This document shows, piece after piece, positions 44,906-55,660 of a DNA stretch of 64,000 nucleotides. Within the stretch, counting starts at the first letter, position 1, and each line of letters opens with the position of its first letter. The notes under the pieces are model-generated. The model did not search any database and was not told where the DNA came from. It worked only from the letters and a program-made list of their open reading frames with translations. A program made the position numbers and the translations under genes. This DNA comes from Porphyra umbilicalis (Eukaryota; Rhodophyta; Bangiophyceae; Bangiales; Bangiaceae): assembly GCA_002049455.2 (NCBI GenBank), contig KV918775.1, positions 124,001 through 188,000 on the forward strand, in the 5' to 3' direction.

Positions 44906-46266
44906 CGACGACCGTTTCCGTGTCGGTCGAACGGTTTTTTGGTGTCTGGCGACGGCTGGCGCCAGAACGGCCGGCAAACTCTTTGCCCCCGACGGGGCGC
45001 CGGCCTAAGACGTCGAGCCGTCGCGCGCCGACGGGGACCGCCGCCGCTGTCGCAAACGCTGCCGCGGGGGCGGCCTCGCTGACCGAGCTTGCCACGGCAC
45101 AGACAAAGCATCTGCGGCTCGTGTCCATTGTCATGGACGGCACGTTGCGGTACCTGCTCGAGCGCGTCGACGGTGGTGGCGGCGGGCAGGGTGCGGGCGG
45201 GGGCGGTGGCGGTGGCGGCGGCCACCTCCGGGGCACGCTGGACGAGTTTATCGCGGCCGTGCCGGCGTCGCTGACAAGCAACCACGGGCTTGCCTGGAAG
45301 CAGGTCGCTTCGACCGTCTCTTGTCGCGGTGTCCACGCGTTTGGCGGCGCCCCCCGGTGGGCGTGCTTCGATTGCTCGGTTAGAGGCGCACACGTCAAGC
45401 CCCGCGGGGACATCAAGGCCGCCGCCCAAGGCGACGGCGACTACTCTGCCTTTGTGGTGGCGTCGGCGGCGGTGGCAGACGCGGTGACCGAGCCAAGCCA
45501 GTTGCCGTGTAGCACACCCATGGCGGCTCCGGGCGACACGTCTGGTTGGCCCACCGTGGCGACGGCGTTTGAAAACAACTATGTGACGCATGTCACGTCG
45601 GCGGTCAAATTCATTACCAAGTGCATCGTCCTCGACGTCTACCCGCAGGCCCCCGGCGGACTCGACGGACAGCGCCGCGCGGCACTGATTGCGGCCCTCG
45701 TTGCCGGCCTGCAAGCTGCCGACGGCACGCGCCCGCCGTCGTTCAAGTGGCCGGCGGGCAAAGTGTCTGCATCGAATGGGGCTGCCATGGCGGCCGGGGC
45801 CACGCTGGCGTACGACACTGTGCTCGTCTACGCCGGTGGTGACGGTCGGCGGCGCTGTCTTCTCCAGCTCGACACGTCGACCCTGCGACAGCGGCCGCTG
45901 CACGTCTACCCGCTGCTCCACTATGCCCATCTGTTGTGCATCCGTGCCGGCGTCGAGGCGGCCGACACGTCACCCGGCCGAGCCGCCACGTGCACCGCGT
46001 ACGCACGCATCGGTGGAGCGCTGCTCCGCCGGCGCCTGGCGTCCGCCGGGGTGTCGCTGCCAGCGTCGACAACCAACGGGCTGTTCATCCAAACGCTGCT
46101 CCGCCGCGCGCGCATTGTCGGCGCCAAGACGGTGGTCGGGCCCTTCATCGTGTCGGACGGTGTCGGCGTGCACTGTACGATACGACACCCCGCCAGCGCC
46201 GCGTCGACGGCGGCCGCTCGGTGGGCGCGTCGTAAGGCTGCAAGTGACGGTCGTGGTGGGAGGGGG

Positions 46267-46613
46267 TGTTGGGATTCGAAAATTGTACCACTCAGCTACA
46301 GCCACAATACCGGTGTGAATGGTCCTGAGGTGTTCAAACTTATAGTCCAACTTTCCTCCTAACTTCACAGGACCTCAAGCCGCCAGGTCTCTCTCACGAA
46401 TCCAATCCCCAGACTCCGGCGATTTCAAGTCGCCCTCAGGTGAGATTTGAACCTGCGACCTCCTGCAAAGTCAACCAGCTTTAGCTGGAATTTCCTGGGC
46501 CCATAACCTGTTGAAACGCAGTGGGGATAGGGGATGGGGGACCACGATGAAGTGGTTGAGTGGCTTGAGTTTGTGTGTATGTGTGCTGAGGAGTTCAAAC
46601 TTATAGTCCAACA
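46267..46613 (-). mobile_element. TRIM-like mini LTR element inserted in Fanzor
   Basis: Minus-strand 347-bp element with TGTTG...CAACA outer ends, flanked by GGGGG on both sides (46262-46266 and 46614-46618). Right (5') LTR 46509-46613 is 105 bp and shares its U5-side half with Copia-1 LTRs. Left (3') LTR, about 46267-46351, shares only the U3 start (GTTGGACTATAAGTTTGAAC). A primer-binding site like that of Copia-1 lies at 46495-46508, and a purine tract next to the left LTR. The interior is about 150 bp and non-coding, with a B-box-like GGTTCAAATCT on the minus strand (about 46440-46455). Confidence 0.8.
46495..46508 (-). promoter_or_regulatory. TRIM primer-binding site (tRNAiMet anticodon arm complement)
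   Basis: Minus strand GGTTATGGGCCCAG, identical to the Copia-1 and Copia-2 sites, abutting the 105-bp LTR. Confidence 0.75.
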
Positions 46614-49069
46614 GGGGGGGGGGCACCGAGACGGTGAGCGTGCGGACGCAGCTGGACCGCATGGCGTTTTCGCCGGACGTCTTCAAGAAGCTGGCGTTTG
46701 TTGGATGGGACCCGGGCGTCGCGTCAATTTTCGCTGCCTACTGCCCCGGGGCGGTGCCGTTTGTTCAGTCACCTGCGCCGCACCTGCACGCGTATCGGGC
46801 GTACCGGGCGCTGCGGATTGCGGGCGACGCGCTCGCGCGGGCGGCCATGCCCGCGACCGCCGCCGCCGAGTGCCTCGTGCGGCGGGGTGGTCGCGTTTTT
46901 CCGACCGTCGACGCGCTACGTGCAACGGTGGCCGAGGCTGCGCGCGCGGCCAAGGCCACCGCGGCAGGCCTACCCGTCGGCGGCGGTGACGCTGTCTGCC
47001 GGACGACCAAAAAGCGCGGCCGTGGCGCGCTCGGCGCGTCGACCGGAGTGGAGGCATCTCCCCCAGAGCCGACTCGTACAGATCTGGTGGGCCCACCGGC
47101 GGCCACGCCCGCGGCAGCAGCGTCTTTTCCGCCTTTGGAGCACGCACCGACGGTGCCGAAAGACGCGGTGGACCCCCCCCCCCCCAAGCGCCGGCGATAC
47201 AAGCAGCCGGCCTTTGGCGACGAGTGTCTGACCCCGATTCAATGGCAAGAGGTGGCCCGCAAGCGGGGGACGAGCGCCCCCGGCCGCCGTCGGGCCATCC
47301 TCACGCGCATGCGCGCCACCGCGCACGCCACTATCAATGGCGGCAACGTCCAACCGTGGCACCTGTCCAACCACGTGTGTGTGTGGATGGATGAGGCGGC
47401 CCTGTTCAAAGAGGCGGCGCACGCGACGGCGGCTGTCAAGGCCAAGACAGATGCGGCGGCGCACGCAGAGGCGGCATGGCGTGCAGTGTCGGTCGACAGT
47501 GGGGCACACGCCGCGTGCGTCGTGCAGCGCGAGGCACAGGACCAGTGCCAGACGGCGGCGACATTGCAAACGGCAGAGCGAGTGGCGGCTGCGGCGGCCG
47601 CTGCTGCACCCGCTGCGCCCCCGCATCTCGGCGCGCTCGGCACGCCGCTGCCGTCGGCCGACCGCTTGCGCGTGTTGTGTGCCGCACTCGAACGTGCGGC
47701 CGCCGCCGGGGGGCGCCGGCGCGTGCGCGTCCCGCCCACTGGTGCGACGCTGGTCGTCTCCCAAGGCGCGTACCGCGAGGCGACGGGCGCCGCTATGACG
47801 AGGCGCGCCGAGGCGGCAGCGGTGGCGGCGTGGGCGGCGGCACAACCAGGCGTGCCGCGCGAGTCACTGACGGCCGGCTGTTCGCTCAAGGTCGTGACGT
47901 GGGGCGCGTGGCTGGTTGCGGCCACTGCGCGCATCGCCCGCACCTACACAGACGCCTAGCAGGAGGCGTACGGGGCGGCCGCGACGCACGGTCAACGCAA
48001 GGCGCGGCTACACGGCCTCATCCAGCGCAACCGGTACGTGGCGGTGCCGGCGCGCCGCTTGACGGACGGTTTGCTGCGGCGCACCGTGAACGGTACCAAG
48101 GCTGTCCTGGCCATTGACCGGTGCAGGCCCCGCGCCGGCAGCGTCGCCTTCGTGCGGCGCATGGCCAAACACTTTCACCTCGTGTACGTTGACGAGCACA
48201 ATACGAGACAGACGTGCGCCGAGTGCGGCCATGGCTTGTGCAACACATACGTGTCGCCCGCCTCGCCACTCGACCTGACGCCTCTCAAGGCGGCAACCAG
48301 TTACGCGCAGCGCGCGTCGGCGCCGGCGGCCAAGCGCGCCTCCCCCCTCCGCGACGGCCGGCGCAGGCGACGGGGTGTGACGACCGGCAGTCGGTCGGGT
48401 CCACGCGACGGTGCGGCTGCCCAGCGCGCCAAGGGGCACGCAGAGGCGGTGCGGACAAAGGTGTTGCAGGTGATTGCGGCTCACGGAAAGTGGGCGTTTG
48501 TGACCGACCCGCTGGCGCTCTGGGGGGTCAAGCTGTGAACCAACGTTGCGTGTCTGGCGACGTACGTCGGGCGAGACACCAACGCGGCGCGCAACATGTC
48601 CAATATTGCCAACCGGAGAATGCAGGGCCGGAGCGTCTACCTCCACATCCGGGGGTACACCGTGTCACGCGCGCCCCCCCAGGACGACCCTGTCCAGGCA
48701 GTGCGGCACGCGGCTGCGATCGATGCAGGTACCTACGAAGCCGGCTCCGGGTGGACGCGGTGTTCACCCACGTCGAGGGAGCCCTGGCGCCGACCTGTCT
48801 TCACCGACCCGCCGGTCGCGGAGGCGGGGATGGCCCCCACGGTGGTGCCAGTGGCGGTGCCAACAGTGCGGGTAGAGGCACTGGGTGTGGTGGCAGACGG
48901 TGCGCACGACGCAGCTGCTGCGTTGGCAAGCGGTGACCTGGCGACGATTAACGTCCGCCAGATGGCAACTGCCAGCCCCGCGCCAGCCGTGGGACGCAGC
49001 CACACGTCTTCGAGCCGCCTTGAGCGGGTAATCGTAGAATGTTCACTAGGGTCATCTCGTGGGGTGTGA

Positions 49070-49141
49070 CGCTGTTGCTTTTGCTTCTCATTGGGCCCGG
49101 ACCTTCTGTCCGCTAACTACGAAATGATGCCGAGGCCCCAC
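49070..49141. other. 72-bp gap between Fanzor and LINE-A 3' ends
   Basis: Convergent ends. Contains the small hairpin CGGAC-CTTCT-GTCCG near 49098. The LINE 3' end and the Fanzor element boundary must both lie here or overlap. Confidence 0.4.
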
Positions 49142-49313
49142 TCAACCGGAAACTCGGTCCAAAGCAGTTGGGGCGTCCAAAGTGGCCCGCGCCCTCGCAT
49201 CACACCTCAAAAAACCCTCACAAAGCATGCGCGCGTGATAGCGCCAAATGATAGCCGACGCGTCCGTAAGCAGCGACGCGAGCGCGCGCAAGCGCTCCGG
49301 ACCGCCGACGGCG

Positions 49314-49787
49314 TGTTGAGCATGGCTCCGCAGCTCCACATGGCGAGGTGCATTGGCAGCGACAAGTCCGGCCTTATTTCCGGGTAAGTAGCAATGCATT
49401 GCATGCAAGTCCAAATGTATTTCGGGACAAGTCCGAAGTATGCTGGTACTTTGTGACACCTACTGTCATGTATTTGTGGTGCCTATTTTGACATGTACTT
49501 GTTTGTGTTTGTGTTGTTGGGCGACGCATTAGGGGCTTAGCTCCGGGAGATTAGCGGGTTGAGCTCGGCGGGATGGTCGGGATTTGTGGGGTGGTTAGAG
49601 GCTCTGCCCTCTGGGTGTGAGCTCCCCCTCGGGAGGTGCGCCGTGCGCTCTGTGACGGCGTGAGAGTAAGGATGTTCCTGAAGGGCTCTGGGAGCGGGTC
49701 GTCTCCGGGTTAAGAGGCTGCTGGCCTCGTGCCGCAGACCCTCCCCGAGTAAACCAACGCATCCACCCAACTACCGCCCACTTCGCA
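49314..49787 (+). repeat. Copia-2 5' LTR
   Basis: 474 bp, TG...CA, followed immediately by the primer-binding site. Confidence 0.95.
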
Positions 49788-49801
49788 GGTTATGGGCCCA
49801 G
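49788..49801 (+). promoter_or_regulatory. Copia-2 primer-binding site (tRNAiMet anticodon arm complement)
   Basis: GGTTATGGGCCCAG directly follows the LTR, complementary to the initiator tRNA-Met anticodon arm. Same site as Copia-1 although the LTRs are unrelated. Confidence 0.8.
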
Positions 49802-49944
49802 CTGTCGATGGTGGTAACCGTCGTCTTCCCTGCGGTCGCTGGCGAGACGACGTTGCTGGGGTCGCGGTGTGTTCCGGCGTCGGGCGGGCGTTCTCTGCTC
49901 CCTACGTCGTTAGTGCGGCGCTGTGCGGCGCCGAGGTCGTCAAC

Positions 49945-52900
49945 ATGTCAGACCGCGGCCGCTTTGGCGGCCCTCGGTTCGCGCAGCTAAACGACGACTA
50001 CAAGGTGTGGGCGGCGTACCAGCGTGCGCAGCTCAAGAAGGAGAAGCTATGGGCGGCGGTCGTGACGGACCGCCCGGCGTATGCGTCGGACGACAAGAAG
50101 TCCGACCCGGTGGTCGAAGCGTGGGACGCCATGAACAAGGCGGCGCTGGCAACCATCCAGATGTCGGTCAAGCTCGTGCATCTCAACACGGTCACGTCGG
50201 TGGACACGGCCAAGGAGGCGTGGGACGCGCTCAAGGCCATGTTCGAGGCGCGTGACAACATGCAGCTGCTGCGGCTCATGGACGAGCTGAGCAGCCTGAA
50301 GAAGGGCGGCGACGAGAACATCATCAAGTTCACGTCGCGCGCCAAGATCATCCGGGACGAGCTCGCCATGCTCGGTAACCCGGTGGACGACAACACGCTC
50401 GCGCTGCGTGTCTTGTCGGGGCTCCCTGCAGAGTACGGGATGCTCAGGACGGTCTTGGAGAACAAGGACACCAAGCTCGTCATGTCGGACGTAACGGCTA
50501 AGCTGCTGCAAGTGGAGCAGTGGAGCATTACCGTCGCCGCGTCCAAGCCTTCTGGCAGTGTCAAGTCACAAGCCTTTGCGGCACCGGCGCGCAAGAAGTC
50601 GTTTGACAAGAAGTCGGTCGTGTGCTTCTACTGCAACAAGAAAGGGCACATGCAGCGCGACTGCTACAAGAAGAAGGCGGACGAGGCCAAGGGCAAGGGC
50701 AAGCCCGGCGGTGGTGGTCGTGAAGGCGGCCACGGCGGCGGGCCCCACGCGGGTGCCGCTCTGGCCTACACTGCTTTCACCGGCAATTCCAGGAGCAGCA
50801 AGGCTCACGGGAGCACACGCGGGATATCAACCTGGGTGCGTGACTCTGGCGCAACCAACCACATGGCCGCCGGGGATAAGGGCTTCACCATCCGGACGGC
50901 GGGAAGCAGGGCCGAGGTCACCTTGGCCAACGGCCACAAGGTGCCCATCAAGGGGCACGGCCACGTCTCCATGGACGTTGGCAAAGGGAACACCAAGACG
51001 CGCATGGTACTCGAGGAGGTTATGCTTGTTCCGGACCTGACTAGCAACCTGCTGTCGGTTCGAGCGGTCGACCGCAATCGAGGTGCGGTGGTGTTTGTTG
51101 ACAACGCCTGCTATTGCTGATCCCCGAATTTTGTCCTGGTGGACAGAGACTGACTTGTGGACCGACTCTCTCCACCAATCAGATGCGCCCCTGGGACTGA
51201 CTTGGTGCTCCTGATTGCTTACATGTGCCCATGCAGCCTGGAAATCAACATCAGCTCCTCTTCTTTTCTGCACTTCTTGCGAGGAGACAGTAGAAAATCT
51301 CAAGATCTCGCGTGGGCAGCTTGCTCCGTGCCAAGAAAAGCGGATCAAGGGGCAACAAACAATGAGTTCTGCTCGATGCAAGATCCTGGCACAGAATGCG
51401 GGCTTTCTATTGGCTTCGATGCCTTCTTACTGTCATTTTAAACCAATAGAGTGCTCTTATTCAGAGTCAGTCTCTGTCTCTGTCCCCCAGGACAAAATTC
51501 GGGGATCAGCAATACATCCTTAGCGACGGGGATGCTGTTCGCTCGAGCGGAGTGCTCGACAAGGCGTAAGTGGTCGGCAAGTTGAACGACCTGGAGCAGT
51601 ATGTGCTCAAGGTGACGCCGGTCCAGGCGTCGGCTAACGCGGCATCCACGCGTATAGCTGGGGAGGCGGAGCTGTGGCACCGTCGTTTCAACCACTTGGG
51701 GTTAGAGAACCTCAAGCGGGCGGCCACAATGGTCGACGGCATGCCGTCGTCAGTGGCAGATGCCAAGCGCGTTATTGGCACTGTGTGTGTGCCGTGTGTG
51801 GACGGCAAGATGGTGCAGGCGCCGAGCCCCCGCTCGTCTACAGCGACGACCAAGTGCGAACTGGTGCACGCCGACATTGGTGGCCCACTCACTGAGTCGC
51901 TGGGTGGTTCCATCTACTTTATGACGGCGCTGGAGGACTCCACGGGGTTCATCACGGCAACGCCTATCAAGACGAAAGGGATGGCACCGCATGTTCTCAA
52001 GACGCGTATCAAGCAGCTTGAGACGCTGACGGGTGTCAAGGTCAAGCGCGTCCGTCATGACGGTACCAAGGACTACGTCACCAACGACCTCAAGGCATGG
52101 TACGAGGACAAGGGCATCACGTCGGAGATGACAGCGCCGTACAAGCCACAGCAGAACTGCGAAGCGGAGCGGGTTAACCGCACGCTGATGGAGCGCGTGC
52201 GTGCTGCTCTGCTCGATGCCGGAGCGGACGAAGACCTGTGGGCTGAGGCGTTGGCCTCTGTCGTCCATGTGCTCAACCGGTTCCCCAAGGCGGGGCTGGA
52301 CGTGACACCGCTGGAGGCCCTAACGGGTCGACGCCTCAACGTCGCGGGATTCCGCGTTTGGGGGAGCCGGGCGTGGGCGCTCAAACCCAAGAAGCAGCAA
52401 CGCAAGCTGGAGCCTAGGACCGACGTCGGCCGCTTTGTTGGCTACACGGTCGGTGGCAATGCCTACCGCATTCTCGAGGATGAGACGAACCAAGTCTTCG
52501 AGCGTTGAGACGTGCTGATGGAGGAGAACCCGGCTAAGGTCGAGACGTCGGCGGTCGGGTCAAGCGCTGGTCCCCGGCTAACTGCGGAAGCTGACGCCGA
52601 CAGCGTCGACGGCACCGAAGGGGCAATGGACATGCTCGACGCCGAAGGCGGGCGTGAGGACGAGTACACCCTCGACGAAACTCCTATTAGCGACGAAGAT
52701 GGCGGTCCTCCTTCCCTCGCTGAAGAGAGCGAGGAAGAGGACGATGACGGCGACGGTGAATCGACACCCGGGGTAGGTCAAGCACCTGCGGCCAGAGACA
52801 GCGTCACACCGGGGCCTCGGCGCTCGAAGCGCAAGCCAGCTCCCAAGGTACCCTGGTGGGAGAAGGATCCCAAGGCGTACCTGGCAAGCTGTACCGCGTC

Positions 52901-54524
52901 CGCGGCTGCGTCGGGCTGAGACTTGCACAAACCGCCTGCAAACGAGAAGGAGGCGCGCGCTCGTCCTGACTGGCCGCTGTGGAACCAGGCCATTAAGGAG
53001 GAGGTGGCGGCACACAAGAACCTTGGCACCTGGTCCAAGACCAAGGGTAACAACAAGAAGCAAAAGGCCATCAAGACGCGATTCGTGTTCGACATCAAGC
53101 AGGACGCGGAGGGCAATCTGACGCGCTACAAGGCTCGACTCGTGGCCCAAGGGTTCAACCAGGTGCCCGGACGAGACTTTGACGAGACGTGGGCTCCGGT
53201 ACCCAACGCGGCCACGACACGTGCTCTCTTTGCTGGGTCGGCAGCCATGGGCTGGGAGATTCACCATGTCGACGTCAAGACAGCCTTCCTCAACGCCAAG
53301 ATGGACAAGGAGATGTACATCAAACTCCCCGACGGTGTCGAACCCGAGGGGCTGGAGGAGATGTGTCGGCTAAATCTGGCACTCTACGGGACAAAGCAGG
53401 CGGGGCGGCTGTGGGGCATCAAGCTCGACAAAGAGCTCAAGGAGATGGGGGCGGTCCGGTCCAAGGTGGACCCGTGCCTCTATGAGTGGCACCACCCCGT
53501 GCACGGGTGCATCTTTATCCTCGTGTACGTCGACGACCTTATCGCGGCGGGCGAGCAGCTGGCTGGGGTCGAGGCCGTCAAGCACTCCGTGTCTGCCAAG
53601 TTTGAGGTGCGCGACATGGGGGAGGTCAAGGACTTCATTGGCATGAAGGTCATGCGCAACCGGGCGGCCAAGACTCTGACGTTGAGCAACCCGGAGCATA
53701 CCGCGACGCTGCTGGAGGCGTTCGGGATGGACAAGGCGACGCCAAACAAGACGCCGATGGCGTCGGGGGTCAAGCTGACCAAGACAGGGGAGGGCCTGCT
53801 GCCGGAGGGCAACCGTTATGCCGAGTTGGTTGGCTCCCTCCTCTACCTGTCTACCACGACTAGGCCAGACATCGCCTTTGCCGTAGGGGTGCTGTCGCGC
53901 TTCATGTCCTGCCCTGAGGAGGACCACATGCGCGCGGCAAAGGGGGTTTTGCGCTACCTGCGCGGGACGACTCGCCTGGGGGTGGTCTACGGCGGCAGCG
54001 AGCCGCTGCAAGGGTTTGTCGACGCCGACTGGGCCGGCGACATCGACGGTCGTCGGTCGACAACCGGTTTCGTCTTTACCTGCAAGGGCGGGCCAATTGC
54101 GTGGGCAAGCAAGCGCCAGTCGACCGTGGCCACCTCGACGGCCGAGGCGGAGTACGTGGCCGCCGCGATGGCGACCAAGGAGGCGCTGTGGCTACGCAAG
54201 CTGCTGTCGGCGCTGGGCGTCGACGGCGGAGCCGTGCCAATGGGGGAGGACAAACAGTCCTGCCTGGCGCTTGTCAACAACCCGGAAGCGACGGGGCGGA
54301 ATAAGCACGTGGACGTGGCCTTCCACATGGTGCGAGACTATCAGGCCCGCGGGGAGGTGGCATTCTACTTCCTCCCGAGCGCGGAGATGCCGGCGGACGG
54401 GCTCACTAAGCCGCTGCCGTTGCCGGCGTTTATGGCTTTCCGGAACGCCATTGGGACTGGCGGGGACCTGGCCGAGGTGGTGCGCGACGCTGGCCTCGGC
54501 GGCCCCCCGTTGCGGAAGTGCTGA
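49945..54524 (+). pseudogene. Copia-2 gag-pol (three in-frame stops plus a MITE)
   Basis: I prefer the ATG at 49945 (MSDRGRFGGPRF); the frame is open from 49792. Gag ends with CCHC knuckle CFYCNKKGHMQRDC (about 50623-50670), then protease WVRDSGATNHM. The MITE at 51114-51512 splits ACY|ILSDGDAV. After it come TAA at 51567-51569, the integrase (LWHRRFNHLG, CVPCVDGK, LVHADIGGP, ALEDSTGF, AERVNRT), TGA at 52506-52508, a variable acidic spacer, TGA at 52917-52919, then an intact reverse transcriptase (HVDVKTAFLNAKM, ILVYVDDLIAAG) and RNase H (FVDADWAGD, STAEAEYVAA), ending at 54524. All three stops are in the same frame with no indels. CGA-to-TGA decay explains at least one plausibly. Confidence 0.93.
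51114..51512. mobile_element. Tc1/mariner-type MITE (399 bp) in Copia-2
   Basis: Inverted ends TTGCTGATCCCCGAATTTTG at the left and its complement at the right; the repeats extend beyond 25 bp. Flanked by TA on both sides (51112-51113, 51513-51514). Excision with one TA restores the Copia frame exactly (TGC TAC ATC). No coding capacity. Confidence 0.9.
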
Positions 54525-54743
54525 GCGGCCGCGGTGCTACTGGGGACGGCCAGTGGCACAACCGCGGAGTCGCGGTAATCGGCCGAGTCGATTTGGTCCG
54601 GAGTCGATTTGCGGGCTTTGCGGCGTTTTGGCCGACATGGGTTGTAGCGCTACTGTCCACGTCGGGCCCGGTGGTCGATTTCGGCCAAGTCGCACAAAGT
54701 AAGGTTAGTAGCGCTACTACCCAACCTCTGGCGGTCGGATCGA

Positions 54744-54868
54744 GTTGCAACACGTGGAGTGCCACGCGCCTGCGGATCAAGTTGTAACACGTGGCCGTCC
54801 ACGTGTCGCGTTGTAACACGTGGCTGTCCACGCGTCGAGTTGTAACACGTGGTCGCCCACGTGTAGCG
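54744..54868. repeat. 29-bp hairpin repeats with CACGTG cores in Copia-2 3' UTR
   Basis: Units start at 54781, 54810 and 54839 (period 29) plus a diverged one at 54744. Each reads GTTGTAACACGTGG, a 3-4-base loop, then CCACGTGT or a variant, so each is its own hairpin with an E-box/G-box core. Three TAGCGCTA palindromes lie nearby (about 54645, 54707, 54890). Confidence 0.85.
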
Positions 54869-55186
54869 ACCCGGAGCTGGCGATGGATAGTAGCGCTACT
54901 GATCGTCGCGGCCGGGCCGGGCGGCGGGTCGTATCTCCGCCGTCTGATGGACTCTGACGGAGCTGTCCAATCATTTTGGTCAGCTCGACGTCCTCTTTCA
55001 CATGGGTCTTCGTACGAAGGCATCTGTTCTGGTTGATTTTTTGGTTGGTATCGATACCAACTGCACCTGGGTTTCCAGCCTGTGAGGCAGGCACCCGGAG
55101 TTCGACTCTCGCCGCGGTCACGTTTTCCCAATGGCGACATCGGGACGAGGCCCGCACACCCTGCGCCCATCTGGACCTGGGGGGAG

Positions 55187-55660
55187 TGTTGAGCATGGCT
55201 CCGCAGCTCCACATGGCGAGGTGCATTGGCAGCGACAAGTCCGGCCGTAGTTCCGGGTAAGTAGCAATGCATTGCATGCAAGTCCATGTGTATTTCGGGA
55301 CAAGTCCGAAGTATGCTGGGACTTTGTGACACCTACTGTCAGGTATTTGTGGTGTCTATTTTGACATGCACTTGTTTGTATTTGTGTTGTTGGGCGACCC
55401 ATTAGGGGCTTAGCTCCGGGAGATCAGCGGGTTGAGCTCGGCGGGATGGTCGGGATTTATGGGGTGGTTAGAGGCTCTGCCCTCTGGGTGGGAGCTCCCC
55501 CTCGGCAGGTGCGCCGTGCGCTCTGTGACGGCGTGAGAGTCGGCATGTTCCTGGAGGGCGCTGGGAGCGGGTCGTCTGGGGGTTAAGAGGCTGCTGGCCT
55601 CGTGCCGCAGACCCGCCCCGAGTAAACCAACGCATCCACCCAACTACCGCTCACTTCACA
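55187..55660 (+). repeat. Copia-2 3' LTR
   Basis: 474 bp, colinear with the 5' LTR; followed by the duplicated CGGCG. Confidence 0.95.

Larger units (their letters stand above)
44893..49069 (+). pseudogene. Fanzor (eukaryotic TnpB-like, RNA-guided nuclease family) core, interrupted
   Basis: 44893-46266 (frame 1) encodes the N-terminal recognition half: ENNYVTHVTSAVKFITK (45571), then PLLHYAHLLCIRAG and VVGPFIVSDGVGVH (about 46135-46180), blocks that precede RuvC in Fanzor proteins. A 347-bp TRIM plus a GGGGG duplication follows; skipping it continues in frame into SVRTQLDRMAFSPDVFKK and FVGWDPGVASIF, the RuvC-I motif (Asp at 46709-46711). TAG interrupts at 47957-47959. The same frame goes on to AVLAIDRCRPRAGS, HLVYVDEHNTRQTCAECGH (about 48185-48235; Glu and first Zn-finger CxxC), TGA at 48536-48538 where a zinc-ligand Cys is expected, then CLATYVGRDTNAARNM, the RuvC-III motif (Asp 48575-48577), ending at TGA 49067-49069. 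TnpB/Fanzor proteins are RNA-guided DNA endonucleases carried by transposons. This copy is inactive, but the key acidic residues survive. Confidence 0.85.
49314..55660 (+). mobile_element. Copia-2: complete Ty1/Copia retrotransposon inside LINE-A
   Basis: LTRs of 474 bp at 49314-49787 and 55187-55660 (TGTTGAGC...CA), with roughly 27 mismatches by eye (about 6%). 5-bp duplication CGGCG at 49309-49313 and 55661-55665. Primer-binding site at 49788, purine tract GGGGGGAG before the 3' LTR. Gag-pol on the plus strand. A MITE is inserted in the protease-integrase spacer. An unusual 660-bp 3' UTR contains hairpin repeats. Confidence 0.95.

Noticed and set aside
44893..46362. Independent 489-residue host gene
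   Set aside because: It becomes continuous with RuvC-I once the TRIM and one GGGGG are removed; the last 30 codons are translated TRIM sequence.
46267..46480. Possible tRNA gene on the minus strand
   Set aside because: A-box- and B-box-like words occur, but no full cloverleaf can be drawn; the sequence is inside the TRIM.
55030..55135. tRNA-like 3' half (GTTCGACTCTC) in the Copia-2 3' UTR
   Set aside because: No matching 5' acceptor strand and weak T-arm; probably chance.
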